From positions 1-14,123 of the forward strand of contig DATBNO010000086.1 in NCBI GenBank assembly GCA_036554285.1: a stretch of DNA of 14,123 nt, read 5' to 3'. Origin of the DNA: JADGGM01 sp025449955 (lineage in GTDB: Bacteria; Gemmatimonadota; Gemmatimonadetes; Gemmatimonadales; Gemmatimonadaceae). The number at the start of each line of letters is the position of its first letter. The first letter of the stretch is position 1. Shown piece after piece: positions 1 to 8,028 of this stretch. Under the pieces are notes generated by a model that made no database searches, was not told the DNA's origin, and saw nothing but the letters and a program-made list of their open reading frames with translations. A program made the translations under genes and the position numbers.

Positions 1-1
1 T

Positions 2-667
2 CTGCCGCACGCGGCAGCGTCCTGGATAGTGGATGCGATTGCCGACGCGATCCGGCAGAACGACACGTGCTCGCTCGCGCTCTCGGGCGGACACACGCCG
101 CGCGCCATCTACGGCGAACTCGCTGCCGCGTTCCCTGGTGCACCGTGGAACAAGGTGCACTTCTATTTTGGCGACGAACGCGCCGTGCCGCCCACGGATG
201 CGGACAGCAACTATCACATGGCGCGCGAGTCGCTCCTCGAGCCGGTCCACGTGCCGGCGGAGAACGTGCATCGCATGGAAGGCGAGCGCGCGGATCTGGA
301 CGCCGCGGCGCGCGACTACGCGCGCACGCTGCCGCCGGCGTTCGACATTCTTCTGTTAGGCTTGGGGCCCGACGGGCACACGGCCTCGCTCTTTCCCGGC
401 GCGCCGGCCATCGACGAGCACACGCGGCTGGTCGTGCCCGCCGACAGTCCGTTTCCGCCGCCGCGCCGCCTAACGATTACGCCGCCGGTGATCGCCGCCG
501 CGCGCCGCGTGGCGGTCATCGTCGACGGCGGCGACAAAGCGGACATGACCAAGCGCGCACTCGAAGGTCCACGCGATCCGCACGCGCTCCCCGTGCAGCT
601 GGCCCTGGGCGGCGTGTGGTTCCTCGATCGCGAGGCGGCGGCCATGCTGGCGCGGGTGCCGGCATGA
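2..667 (+). CDS. pgl: 6-phosphogluconolactonase, 5' end outside the window
   Basis: Hydrolyses 6-phosphoglucono-1,5-lactone to 6-phosphogluconate, the second step of the oxidative pentose phosphate pathway, in the cytoplasm. The reading frame is open from position 2. It shows the SugarP isomerase-like (NagB/DevB) hallmarks in order: SLALSGGHTPRAIY, VHFYFGDERAVPPTDADSNY, FDILLLGLGPDGHTASLFPG and a C-terminal LTITPPVI segment. A GTG at 29 could serve as a start, but it would leave only about 17 residues before the SGG loop. The family usually has around 30 there, so the true start is probably just upstream of the window. The TGA stop overlaps the ATG of glk (ATGA at 664-667), suggesting translational coupling. 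Identification is confident; only the N-terminus is uncertain. Confidence 0.92.
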   Translation: MPHAAASWIVDAIADAIRQNDTCSLALSGGHTPRAIYGELAAAFPGAPWNKVHFYFGDERAVPPTDADSNYHMARESLLEPVHVPAENVHRMEGERADLDAAARDYARTLPPAFDILLLGLGPDGHTASLFPGAPAIDEHTRLVVPADSPFPPPRRLTITPPVIAAARRVAVIVDGGDKADMTKRALEGPRDPHALPVQLALGGVWFLDREAAAMLARVPA

Positions 668-1719
668 GAGTGTTGGCCGGCGACATCGGTGGCACGCACG
701 CGCGGCTGGCCGTGGTGGATGTGGACGAGCGCCAGGTGCGCATCGTGCGCGAAGCGCGCTATCCGAGCGGCGACTATCCGTCGCTCGCGCCCGTCGTGCG
801 CACGTTTCTCGAGGCCGGGTCCGACGCGCCAAAGCGCGCCGCCTTCGGCGTCGCCGGACCCGTGTCCGACGGCCGCGTGTCCACGCCTAACTTGCCGTGG
901 ACGCTCGACGAGCGCCGGCTGTCGCGCGACATCGGGATTCCGCGCGCACGCCTGCTCAACGATCTCGATGCCATTGCGCGCGGCACGGCGCGGCTCGATG
1001 CGACCGACCTCGTCACGCTGCAGGAAGGCACGCCTGACAATGACGGCACCGTCGCGATCATCGGCGCCGGCACCGGACTCGGCGAAGCGTTTGTCGTCCA
1101 CCACGGCGCGACCGCTCGCACGCATCCATCCGAAGGCGGACACGCCGGCTTCGCGCCGCGCACATCCCTCGAGCGCGAGCTCCTGGCGTGGCTCGCCGCG
1201 GACTTGGGTCACGTGTCGGCCGAGCGCGTCATTTCGGGACCGGGCCTCGAGCACGTCTATCGGTTTCTCGCCGAGCGCGAGCCGGCGCGCGAGCAGCGCG
1301 CGGTGCGCGATGCGGTGGACGACGAAGGCGCAGCCGCCATCTCGCGCCACGGATTGAACGGCTCCGATGCGCTCTCCGTCCAGGCGCTCGACATTTTCGT
1401 CGGCGCGTACGGCGCGAAAGCCGGCAACTTGGCACTCACGGTGCTGGCGACCGGCGGCGTATTCCTGGTCGGCGGCATCGCGCCCGCCATCGTGAAGAAA
1501 CTCATGGACGGCACCTTCCTTGCCGCATTTCGAGACAAGGGACGCATGTCGGACATGATGCAGCGCATGCCGGTGCGCGTGGTGATGAACGACAACGTTG
1601 GACTCTACGGCGCGGCGATCGCTGCAGCCGAGGACGATGCGCACACGACGGACGCCCCACGCGCTCCGAGCGCGAGCGGCGCTTCCCCATCCACGGCACA
1701 CAACGCAGGGGCACGGTGA
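664..1719 (+). CDS. glk: Glucokinase (Glk family)
   Basis: Phosphorylates glucose with ATP to glucose-6-phosphate, the substrate of the zwf product in the same operon. It is 351 aa when started at the ATG that overlaps the pgl stop. The N-terminal LAGDIGGTHARLAV is the phosphate-binding loop. LLNDLDAIA supplies the likely catalytic Asp100, GAGTGLG (about 135-140) is the second phosphate loop, and PSEGGHAGFAP carries E157 and H160. SGPGLEHVYRFL and GNLALTVLATGGVFLVGGIAP match the E. coli-type Glk family (PF02685) rather than ROK glucokinases. The last 30 residues or so form an Ala/Ser/Pro-rich tail beyond the usual family end, reaching almost to the tkt start. A much longer upstream frame exists but has no family support and runs through pgl. 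Confidence 0.95.
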   Translation: MRVLAGDIGGTHARLAVVDVDERQVRIVREARYPSGDYPSLAPVVRTFLEAGSDAPKRAAFGVAGPVSDGRVSTPNLPWTLDERRLSRDIGIPRARLLNDLDAIARGTARLDATDLVTLQEGTPDNDGTVAIIGAGTGLGEAFVVHHGATARTHPSEGGHAGFAPRTSLERELLAWLAADLGHVSAERVISGPGLEHVYRFLAEREPAREQRAVRDAVDDEGAAAISRHGLNGSDALSVQALDIFVGAYGAKAGNLALTVLATGGVFLVGGIAPAIVKKLMDGTFLAAFRDKGRMSDMMQRMPVRVVMNDNVGLYGAAIAAAEDDAHTTDAPRAPSASGASPSTAHNAGAR

Positions 1720-1720
1720 C

Positions 1721-3775
1721 ATGACGGAAACGGCGACGAGGGCGGCACGGGGTGGAGCGATCGGCGCATCCGACCTGGACGAGCTCTGCATCGATACGGT
1801 GCGGACGTTGTCCATGGATGCGGTGCAGCAGGCGAACTCGGGCCACCCGGGCACGCCGATGGCGCTGGCGCCCCTCGCCTATCTCATTTTCACCAAGCAC
1901 CTGCGCTACGACGCGGCGCATCCCGATTGGCCTAACCGCGACCGCTTCGTGCTGTCGTGCGGCCATGCGTCGATGATGCTGTACAGCGTGTTGTACCTCA
2001 CCGGGTACGACGTGACGCTCGAGGACATCAAGCACTTCCGGCAGTGGGGCAGCAAGACGCCCGGCCATCCGGAGTACGGCCACACGGAGGGCGTCGAGGT
2101 CACCACCGGTCCGTTAGGCCAGGGCTTCGCCAATGCCGTCGGCATGGCGCTCGCCGAGCGCCACCTGGCGTCCGAGTTCAACACGCCCGACGACGCGGTC
2201 ATCGACCACCGCATCTACGTCATCGCCAGCGACGGCGACCTGATGGAGGGCATCTCGCACGAGGCGGCGTCGATCGCCGGGCACCTCGGGTTAGGCAAGC
2301 TCATCGTCTGCTACGACGACAACAGCATCACCCTCGATGGCCCGGCCTCCCTCTCGTGCAGCGACGATGTGGGCACGCGCTTCGAGGCCTACGGCTGGAA
2401 CGTGCTCCGCGTGCCCGATGTCAACGACCTGCCGGTGATGGACCGCGCGCTCGCGCAAGCGCGCGACGTCCACGACCGCCCGACGCTGATCATCGTCCGC
2501 ACGCACATCGGCTACGGCAGCCCGCACAAGCAGGACACCTCGGCCGCCCACGGCGAGCCGTTAGGCGTGGACGAGGTCAAGCTCACCAAGCAGAACCTGG
2601 GCTGGGAATGGATGGACCCGTTCCACGTGCCGCCCGACGCGCTCGCCGCCTGGCGCGCGGCCGGACAACGCGGCGCGCCGCTCCGCGCCGACTGGGAAAA
2701 GCGCCGCGATGCCTGGGCGCAGCGCCGCCCCGACTCGGCGCGCGAGCTGGCGCGCCGCCTCGCCGGCACGCTCCCCGAGAATTGGCGCGCCGCGCTGCCG
2801 TCGTTCCCGCCTAACGAGAAGGGCATGGCCACGCGCGCCGCGTCCAACACGGTGATCAACGCGCTCGGCCCCAAGATCCCCGAGCTCGTGGGGGGGGCGG
2901 CCGACCTGTCCACGTCCACCAAGACCATCATCAATGCCAGCGACCGCCTCGAACGCGACACCCCGCGCGGCCGCAACGTGTTCTACGGCATCCGCGAGCA
3001 CGCGATGGGCGCGATCATGAACGGGATGTGCGTCCACGGCGGCATCATTCCGTTCGGCGGCACGTTCCTCATCTTCTCGGACTACATGAGGCCGCCGACA
3101 CGGCTCGCGGCGCTCATGAAGATCCGCCCGATCTACGTGTTCACGCACGACTCCGTCGGACTGGGCGAAGACGGCCCGACGCACCAGCCGATCGAACAGC
3201 TCGCCGCGTTGCGCGCGATCCCCAACATGACCGTCTTCCGACCCGCCGATGCGGCCGAGACCGCCGAGGCGTGGGCGACGGCGCTCGAGATCACGTCGGG
3301 TCCGGTTGCGCTCGCGCTCACGCGGCAGAACGTCCCGATCCTCGATCGGACACGCTACGCGGCGGCATCCGGCGTCGCGCGCGGCGCGTACGTCTTGTCC
3401 GACACCGAGGGCGGCGATGCAGGTCCCGACGTGATTCTTCTCGGGAGCGGCTCGGAGGTGCACATTCTCCTGGCCGCGCAGGAAGCCTTGTTGGGAACCG
3501 ACATCCGCGCTCGCGTGGTGAGCGTGCCGAGCATCGAGCGATTCTATGCACAGCCGGTATCGTATCGTGACCAGGTGCTGCCGCGCTCGATGCATCATCG
3601 GATCGCCATGGAAGCGGCGAGCCCGCAGCCGTGGTACCGCATGGTCGGCGACTCGGGTGTCGTGATCGGGTTGGAGCGCTTCGGCGCGTCGGCGCCGTAC
3701 GAGCGGATTTACCGGGAACTCGGCCTAACGGCAGAACACGTGGTGTCCGCCGCGCGCACGATGCTGAATCGCTGA
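1721..3775 (+). CDS. tkt: Transketolase
   Basis: ThDP- and metal-dependent transfer of two-carbon ketol units between pentose, tetrose, hexose and triose phosphates; core enzyme of the non-oxidative pentose phosphate pathway. The ATG lies one base after the glk stop and gives 684 aa, normal for the family. Landmarks: NSGHPGTPMALAPLAY near residue 40, the GHASMMLY region at 81-88, and the ThDP/metal motif SDGDLMEGISHEAASIAGHL from about 170, with its Asn at 201. The catalytic Glu426 sits in GIREHAMGAI, and FTHDSVGLGEDGPTHQP starts at about 474. The C-terminal domain is complete. The earlier in-frame start at 1598 lies inside glk and is not credible. A run of eight G at 2890-2897 leaves the frame intact. 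Confidence 0.97.
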   Translation: MTETATRAARGGAIGASDLDELCIDTVRTLSMDAVQQANSGHPGTPMALAPLAYLIFTKHLRYDAAHPDWPNRDRFVLSCGHASMMLYSVLYLTGYDVTLEDIKHFRQWGSKTPGHPEYGHTEGVEVTTGPLGQGFANAVGMALAERHLASEFNTPDDAVIDHRIYVIASDGDLMEGISHEAASIAGHLGLGKLIVCYDDNSITLDGPASLSCSDDVGTRFEAYGWNVLRVPDVNDLPVMDRALAQARDVHDRPTLIIVRTHIGYGSPHKQDTSAAHGEPLGVDEVKLTKQNLGWEWMDPFHVPPDALAAWRAAGQRGAPLRADWEKRRDAWAQRRPDSARELARRLAGTLPENWRAALPSFPPNEKGMATRAASNTVINALGPKIPELVGGAADLSTSTKTIINASDRLERDTPRGRNVFYGIREHAMGAIMNGMCVHGGIIPFGGTFLIFSDYMRPPTRLAALMKIRPIYVFTHDSVGLGEDGPTHQPIEQLAALRAIPNMTVFRPADAAETAEAWATALEITSGPVALALTRQNVPILDRTRYAAASGVARGAYVLSDTEGGDAGPDVILLGSGSEVHILLAAQEALLGTDIRARVVSVPSIERFYAQPVSYRDQVLPRSMHHRIAMEAASPQPWYRMVGDSGVVIGLERFGASAPYERIYRELGLTAEHVVSAARTMLNR

Positions 3776-3783
3776 CGACTAAC

Positions 3784-3788
3784 GGAGG
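3784..3788 (+). promoter_or_regulatory. Shine-Dalgarno site of tal
   Basis: GGAGG lies 4 bases before the tal ATG at 3793. It is the clearest ribosome binding site in the operon. It fits the 17-bp gap after tkt, where stop/start coupling is not available. Confidence 0.7.
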
Positions 3789-3792
3789 ATCG

Positions 3793-4923
3793 ATGACCAC
3801 CGTCCACACGACGAGCAAGATGATGGCGCTCCTGGCCCTCGGGCAGAGCGTCTGGCTGGACTACCTGCGGCGCGACATGATCCAGAGCGGCGACCTCGCC
3901 GCCCGCGTCGCCGACGGATTGCGCGGCATGACCTCGAATCCGAGCATCTTCGAGAGCGCGATCGGCGGCAGCAAGGACTACGACGCGGCGCTCACCGGCC
4001 CGGCGATGCGCGGCAAGTCGGACATGGACGCGTTCGAGGCGATCGCGGTGGAAGATGTGCGCATGGCCGCGGATGTTTTCCGCACCGTGTACGATTCCAC
4101 CGATGGCGCCGACGGATTCGTCTCGATCGAAGTGAGCCCGAGGCTGGCGCGCGACACGCAGGGGTCGCTGGATGAGGCGCGTCGCTTGTGGCGCGAAGTC
4201 GGCCGGCCCAACGTCATGATCAAGATCCCGGGCACCCGCGAGGGATGGCCGGCCATCGAGCAGGCGCTCGAGGAAGGCATCAACATCAACATCACGCTGC
4301 TGTTCTCGGTCGAGCATCACAAGGCCGTGGCAGAAGCGTATCTCAACGCGATGGAAGCGCGCATCGCCGCCGGCAAGCCGGTGAATCGCGTGGCCAGCGT
4401 CGCATCGTTTTTCGTGAGCCGCGTCGACAGCGAAGTGGACAAGCGCCTCGAGAAGATCGGCAGCCCCGCCGCCGCCGGTTTGTTAGGCCAAGCCGCCATC
4501 GCCAACGCGAAGCTGGCCTACGAGCTGTTCAGTGAGCTGTTCAGCGGACCGCGGTGGACCAAAATCCGCGACGCCGGTGCGCGCGTCCAACGTCCCTTGT
4601 GGGCGAGCACGAGCACCAAGAACCCGCGCTACGGCGACGTGCGGTACATCGAAGGCCTCATCGGTCCGGAAACGATCAACACGGTACCGCCCGAAACGCT
4701 GCAACTGTTCGAGGAGCATGGCGTGGTGCGGCGGACGCTTGTGCCTAACGCCGACGACGCGCGCGCGCTGCTCAAGCAAGTCGCCGAAGCGGGCGTCGAC
4801 TTCGACGACGTCACGCAAACGCTCGAAGACGAAGGCATCGAGAAATTCGAGGCCTCGTATCGCAAACTGTTGGGCGTGATCTCGGGCAAGCGGCAAGCGC
4901 TCGGCGTCGCGGCGCGGGCGTGA
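3793..4923 (+). CDS. tal: Transaldolase
   Basis: Transfers a dihydroxyacetone unit from sedoheptulose-7-phosphate to glyceraldehyde-3-phosphate through a Schiff base, linking the pentose phosphate pathway to glycolysis. The protein is 376 aa, the length of the longer actinobacterial/cyanobacterial-type transaldolases. Visible family marks: GQSVWLDYLRRDMI at the start and GMTSNPSIFESAI at about 45. The active-site motif NVMIKIPGT has the Schiff-base Lys at 144. ININITLLFSVEHHKAVAEAY follows, then VASVASFFVSRVDSEVD and the late LWASTSTKNP segment. The start is fixed by the GGAGG site. The stop codon lies 14 bases before the chosen start of the HAD gene. Confidence 0.96.
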   Translation: MTTVHTTSKMMALLALGQSVWLDYLRRDMIQSGDLAARVADGLRGMTSNPSIFESAIGGSKDYDAALTGPAMRGKSDMDAFEAIAVEDVRMAADVFRTVYDSTDGADGFVSIEVSPRLARDTQGSLDEARRLWREVGRPNVMIKIPGTREGWPAIEQALEEGININITLLFSVEHHKAVAEAYLNAMEARIAAGKPVNRVASVASFFVSRVDSEVDKRLEKIGSPAAAGLLGQAAIANAKLAYELFSELFSGPRWTKIRDAGARVQRPLWASTSTKNPRYGDVRYIEGLIGPETINTVPPETLQLFEEHGVVRRTLVPNADDARALLKQVAEAGVDFDDVTQTLEDEGIEKFEASYRKLLGVISGKRQALGVAARA

Positions 4924-4937
4924 CGGCGGGTCGCGCG

Positions 4938-5549
4938 ATGCCCCGCATCACGCACGTGTTCTTCGACGTCGGCGGCGTGTTAGGCACGGCAGGGTGGGGG
5001 ACCGCCGACCGCGCCGGCGCCGCCAAGCATTTCGGGTACGACTTGGAGGAGGCCGAGCACCGGCACCACGCGGTGGTGGGCGCCTGGGAAACGGGCGCGA
5101 TGACGATGGACGAGTACCTCGCTCACACCGTGTTCGCGGAACGGCGGCCGTTCACGCGCGAGCAGTACATCGCGTACGTGAAGGCGCTGAGCGTGCCGAA
5201 CGCGGAGTCCATCGCGCTGGCGCGCGCGGTATCGGCCACCGGACAGTACCACATGGCGACATTGAACAACGAATCGGAGGCGCTCAACGTGCACCGCATC
5301 CGGTGCTTCGGCCTGGCGGACATCTTCGACGCGTTTCTCTCGTCGTGCTGGTTGGGCGTCGGCAAGCCGGCGCGCCGCATCTATACGCTCGCCCTCGCGC
5401 TCACGCAGGCCCAACCGGACCACAGCGTGTTCGTCGATGACCGCGAGGAGAATCTCGAGCCGGCGCGCGACGCCGGCATGCAGGCCATTCGATTCACGTC
5501 GGCCGCCCACCTCGCGTCGGCGTTCCGCACGTTAGGCATTTCCTTCTGA
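4938..5549 (+). CDS. HAD-superfamily hydrolase, probable sugar-phosphate phosphatase
   Basis: A 203-aa HAD protein. The nucleophile motif is FFDVGGVL with Asp10. The usual second Asp is Gly, as in the many FDLGGVL-type members related to YihX. Motif II is probably MATLNNESEAL (Thr108/Asn110), motif III is the GVGKPARRIY Lys143, and motif IV is VFVDDREENLEPARDAG with Asp167/168. A helical cap lies between about 20 and 90. I chose the ATG at 4938, which puts the nucleophile strand seven residues in. A GTG at 4920 overlapping the tal stop would add six residues. Its place between tal and gnd suggests a sugar-phosphate substrate, such as glucose-1-phosphate or a damaged pathway intermediate. The substrate cannot be read from sequence, and a haloacid dehalogenase role is less likely. 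Confidence 0.85.
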   Translation: MPRITHVFFDVGGVLGTAGWGTADRAGAAKHFGYDLEEAEHRHHAVVGAWETGAMTMDEYLAHTVFAERRPFTREQYIAYVKALSVPNAESIALARAVSATGQYHMATLNNESEALNVHRIRCFGLADIFDAFLSSCWLGVGKPARRIYTLALALTQAQPDHSVFVDDREENLEPARDAGMQAIRFTSAAHLASAFRTLGISF

Positions 5550-5563
5550 TCGGACGTGGAACT

Positions 5564-6463
5564 ATGCGATTGGGGATGATCGGACTCGGCCGCATGGGCG
5601 GCAACATGACGCGCCGCCTGTTAGGCGCCAAACACGAAGTCGTGGCCTTCGACCGCAGCGCCGACGCCGTCACAGAGCTGGCCGGCTTGGGCGCGATCGG
5701 CGCCTCGTCGCTCACCGAGGTCTGCGCCAAGCTCTCGACGCCGCGCATCGTCTGGATCATGGTGCCCTCGGGCAAGGCCGTCGATGACACGATCGCCGCC
5801 CTCGTGCCGCAGCTCGCCAAGGGCGACATCATCATCGACGGCGGCAATTCGAACTTCCACGACACCGTGCGCCGCGGCGCCGAGCTCAAAGCGAAGGGCA
5901 TCGACTTCGTGGACTCGGGTACGAGCGGCGGCGTCTGGGGACTCGAGAACGGCTACTGCTTGATGGTCGGCGGCGATGACAAAGCCGTGTCGACGTGCGA
6001 GCCCATCTTCCGCGCGCTCGCGCCCGCCGACGGCTATGCGCACGTCGGCCCAACGGGCAGCGGACACTATGTGAAGATGGTGCACAATGGCATCGAGTAC
6101 GGCATGCTGCAGGCCTACGCCGAAGGATTCGAGATCCTGCACGCATCCAAGTCATTCGACATCGACCTGCATCAGGTGGCCGCGGTATGGAATCACGGCA
6201 GCGTCGTCCGCTCGTGGATCAACGAGCTCGCCGAGTCCGCGTTCTCGCATGATCCGTCGCTCAAGGACCTGCGCGGATACGTGGACGATTCCGGCGAAGG
6301 CCGGTGGACGGTGCAGGAAGCGATCGACCTCGATGTGCCGGCGCCCGTGATCACGCTCTCGCTCCTCACGCGCCTGCGCTCGCGCCAGGCGGACTCGTTC
6401 AGCGCGAAAGTGATCGCCGCCTTACGCAACGAGTTCGGCGGACACGCGGTGCATTCGGCATGA
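5564..6463 (+). CDS. gnd: 6-phosphogluconate dehydrogenase, decarboxylating, short form
   Basis: Oxidatively decarboxylates 6-phosphogluconate to ribulose-5-phosphate. At 299 aa it belongs to the short bacterial GndA/YqeC-like group, not the 470-aa E. coli form. The Rossmann motif is GMIGLGRMGGNM at 4-15. IIIDGGNSN lies at about 89-97. The substrate and catalytic block GSGHYVKMVHNGIEYGM contains the likely catalytic Lys171 and Glu178, and Asn175. Strand beta-2 ends VVAFDRS with an acidic Asp30, where NADP-specific enzymes typically have Asn-Arg-Ser/Thr; this hints at NAD preference (inference). The gene starts 14 bases after the HAD stop with only a weak GGA upstream. Its TGA overlaps the zwf ATG. 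Confidence 0.94.
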   Translation: MRLGMIGLGRMGGNMTRRLLGAKHEVVAFDRSADAVTELAGLGAIGASSLTEVCAKLSTPRIVWIMVPSGKAVDDTIAALVPQLAKGDIIIDGGNSNFHDTVRRGAELKAKGIDFVDSGTSGGVWGLENGYCLMVGGDDKAVSTCEPIFRALAPADGYAHVGPTGSGHYVKMVHNGIEYGMLQAYAEGFEILHASKSFDIDLHQVAAVWNHGSVVRSWINELAESAFSHDPSLKDLRGYVDDSGEGRWTVQEAIDLDVPAPVITLSLLTRLRSRQADSFSAKVIAALRNEFGGHAVHSA

Positions 6464-8028
6464 GCACGCCGATCGTTGCCCCGGCCACGCTCGCCCACGA
6501 ACACACGGGCGAGACGTCCATGCGGAAGGCCGCCCGCTGCGCCATGGTCATTTTAGGCGCGGGCGGCGACCTGACGCGACGCAAGCTCATGCCCGCGCTC
6601 GCGCACCTCGCATGCGACGGATTCATGGATCCGGAGTCCATCATCATCGGCGTTGGGCGCGACAACTTCACCGATGACTCGTGGCGCGCCGCGATGGGCG
6701 ACGCGCTCAAGACGTCGGACGAGATGCAAGGCGCCGACGGTGCCGCGGTCACCAAGTTCCTCGGCATGCTGCGTTTCGTGCGCGGCGATCTGCGTGCCGT
6801 CGAGACGTACAAGGCCGTGACGGAACGCGTCACGCAATTCGAGAGCACCGCCAGCGACGATGGCGACGTGGGCCGACTCGTCTATCTTGCGATCCCGCCG
6901 AGTTTGTACCCCGACGCCGCCAAGCGCGTGTCGGAGAGCGGGCTCGTGCCCCGCACCGTGCGCGACGACAAGAAGTGGGCGCGCATCATCATCGAGAAAC
7001 CCTTCGGCCGCGATCTCGACAGCGCGCGCTCGCTCGACAAGCTCTTGCTGTCGCTCTATTCCGAGCAGCAGATCTATCGTATCGATCACTACCTGGGCAA
7101 AGAGACTGTCCAGAACATTTTGGTGCTCCGGTTCGCGAACTCGATCTTCGAGCCGGTCTGGAATCGGAACTTCGTGCATCACGTGCAGATCACCGCCGCC
7201 GAAACGGTGGGCGTCGAGCACCGCGCGTCGTATTACGAAGAGTCGGGCGTGATCCGCGACATGTTCCAGAACCACCTCATGCAACTGCTCACGCTCACGG
7301 CGATGGAACCGCCTAACGCATTCGACGCCGACGCCGTGCGCGGCGAGAAGGCCAAGGTGTTGGGATCGATCCATCCCGTGGCGCCCGAGGACGCGGCCGA
7401 CATGTCGATCATCGGCCAGTATGGCCCCGGGGAAGTGAACGGCGAGCACGTCATCGCGTATCGCGACGAACCGGGCGTGGCCAAGGAGTCGCGCGTGCCG
7501 ACGTACGCGGCGATCCGTTTCACGGTCGACAACTGGCGCTGGCACGGCGTCCCGTTCTTCCTGCGGTCGGGGAAGCGGCTCGCCAAGCACGCCACCGAGA
7601 TCGCGGTGCAGTTCAAGGAGCCGCCGCATTCGCTGTTCCGGCTGCCTAACGGAGAGACGCTCGAGCGCAACGTGCTGGTGATGCGCATCCAGCCTGACGA
7701 AGGCATCTCGCTGCGGTTCGAGGTCAAGACCCCGGGCGTCGACGTGCGCATGGCGCCCGTCCGCATGGTGTTCAACTACGCCGACGCCTACGGCGCGTCG
7801 ACGCACCCGGCGTACGAGACGCTGCTGCTCGACTGCATGTTGGGCGACGCCACGCTGTTCTCCCGTTGGGACGAGGTGGAGGCGTCGTGGCGGATCATCG
7901 ATCCGATCATCGAGGGCTGGAAGAACCCGAGCCTGGTGAAGCTGCCTAACTACACGTCGGGGACATGGCGTCCGGCGGCGGCCGACGCCTTCGTGGCCAA
8001 GGACGGCGCGGCGTGGCGGGAGCCGTGA
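6460..8028 (+). CDS. zwf: Glucose-6-phosphate 1-dehydrogenase
   Basis: Oxidises glucose-6-phosphate to 6-phosphogluconolactone with NAD(P), the entry step of the oxidative branch. It is 522 aa from the ATG that overlaps the gnd stop. The first 25 residues or so precede the Rossmann fold; an internal ATG at 6520 would give a start closer to the family norm. The coenzyme motif is GAGGDLTRRKL at 33-43 (commonly GASGDLAKRKL). EKPFG lies at 179-183. The substrate/active-site signature RIDHYLGKE is at 207-215, with Asp209, His210 and Lys214. FFLRSGKRLAKH and PDEGISLRFEVKTPG are typical of the C-terminal beta-sheet domain. No opcA-like partner is adjacent. Confidence 0.96.
   Translation: MSTPIVAPATLAHEHTGETSMRKAARCAMVILGAGGDLTRRKLMPALAHLACDGFMDPESIIIGVGRDNFTDDSWRAAMGDALKTSDEMQGADGAAVTKFLGMLRFVRGDLRAVETYKAVTERVTQFESTASDDGDVGRLVYLAIPPSLYPDAAKRVSESGLVPRTVRDDKKWARIIIEKPFGRDLDSARSLDKLLLSLYSEQQIYRIDHYLGKETVQNILVLRFANSIFEPVWNRNFVHHVQITAAETVGVEHRASYYEESGVIRDMFQNHLMQLLTLTAMEPPNAFDADAVRGEKAKVLGSIHPVAPEDAADMSIIGQYGPGEVNGEHVIAYRDEPGVAKESRVPTYAAIRFTVDNWRWHGVPFFLRSGKRLAKHATEIAVQFKEPPHSLFRLPNGETLERNVLVMRIQPDEGISLRFEVKTPGVDVRMAPVRMVFNYADAYGASTHPAYETLLLDCMLGDATLFSRWDEVEASWRIIDPIIEGWKNPSLVKLPNYTSGTWRPAAADAFVAKDGAAWREP

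Noticed and set aside
316..1854. Long minus-strand open frame (512 codons) opposite pgl and glk
   Set aside because: It lies antisense to two genes with clear catalytic motifs, is rich in Arg/Ala/His/Gly as expected of antisense high-G+C frames, and shows no family motif.
2890..2897. Run of eight G in tkt that might be a phase-variable tract or a sequencing error
   Set aside because: The frame is intact on both sides and matches transketolase through PELVGGAADLS. One tract in a core gene is more likely ordinary codon use.
4920..4937. GTG start for the HAD protein overlapping the tal stop
   Set aside because: Possible by coupling, but the ATG at 4938 gives the normal short lead to the nucleophile motif, so I kept the ATG.
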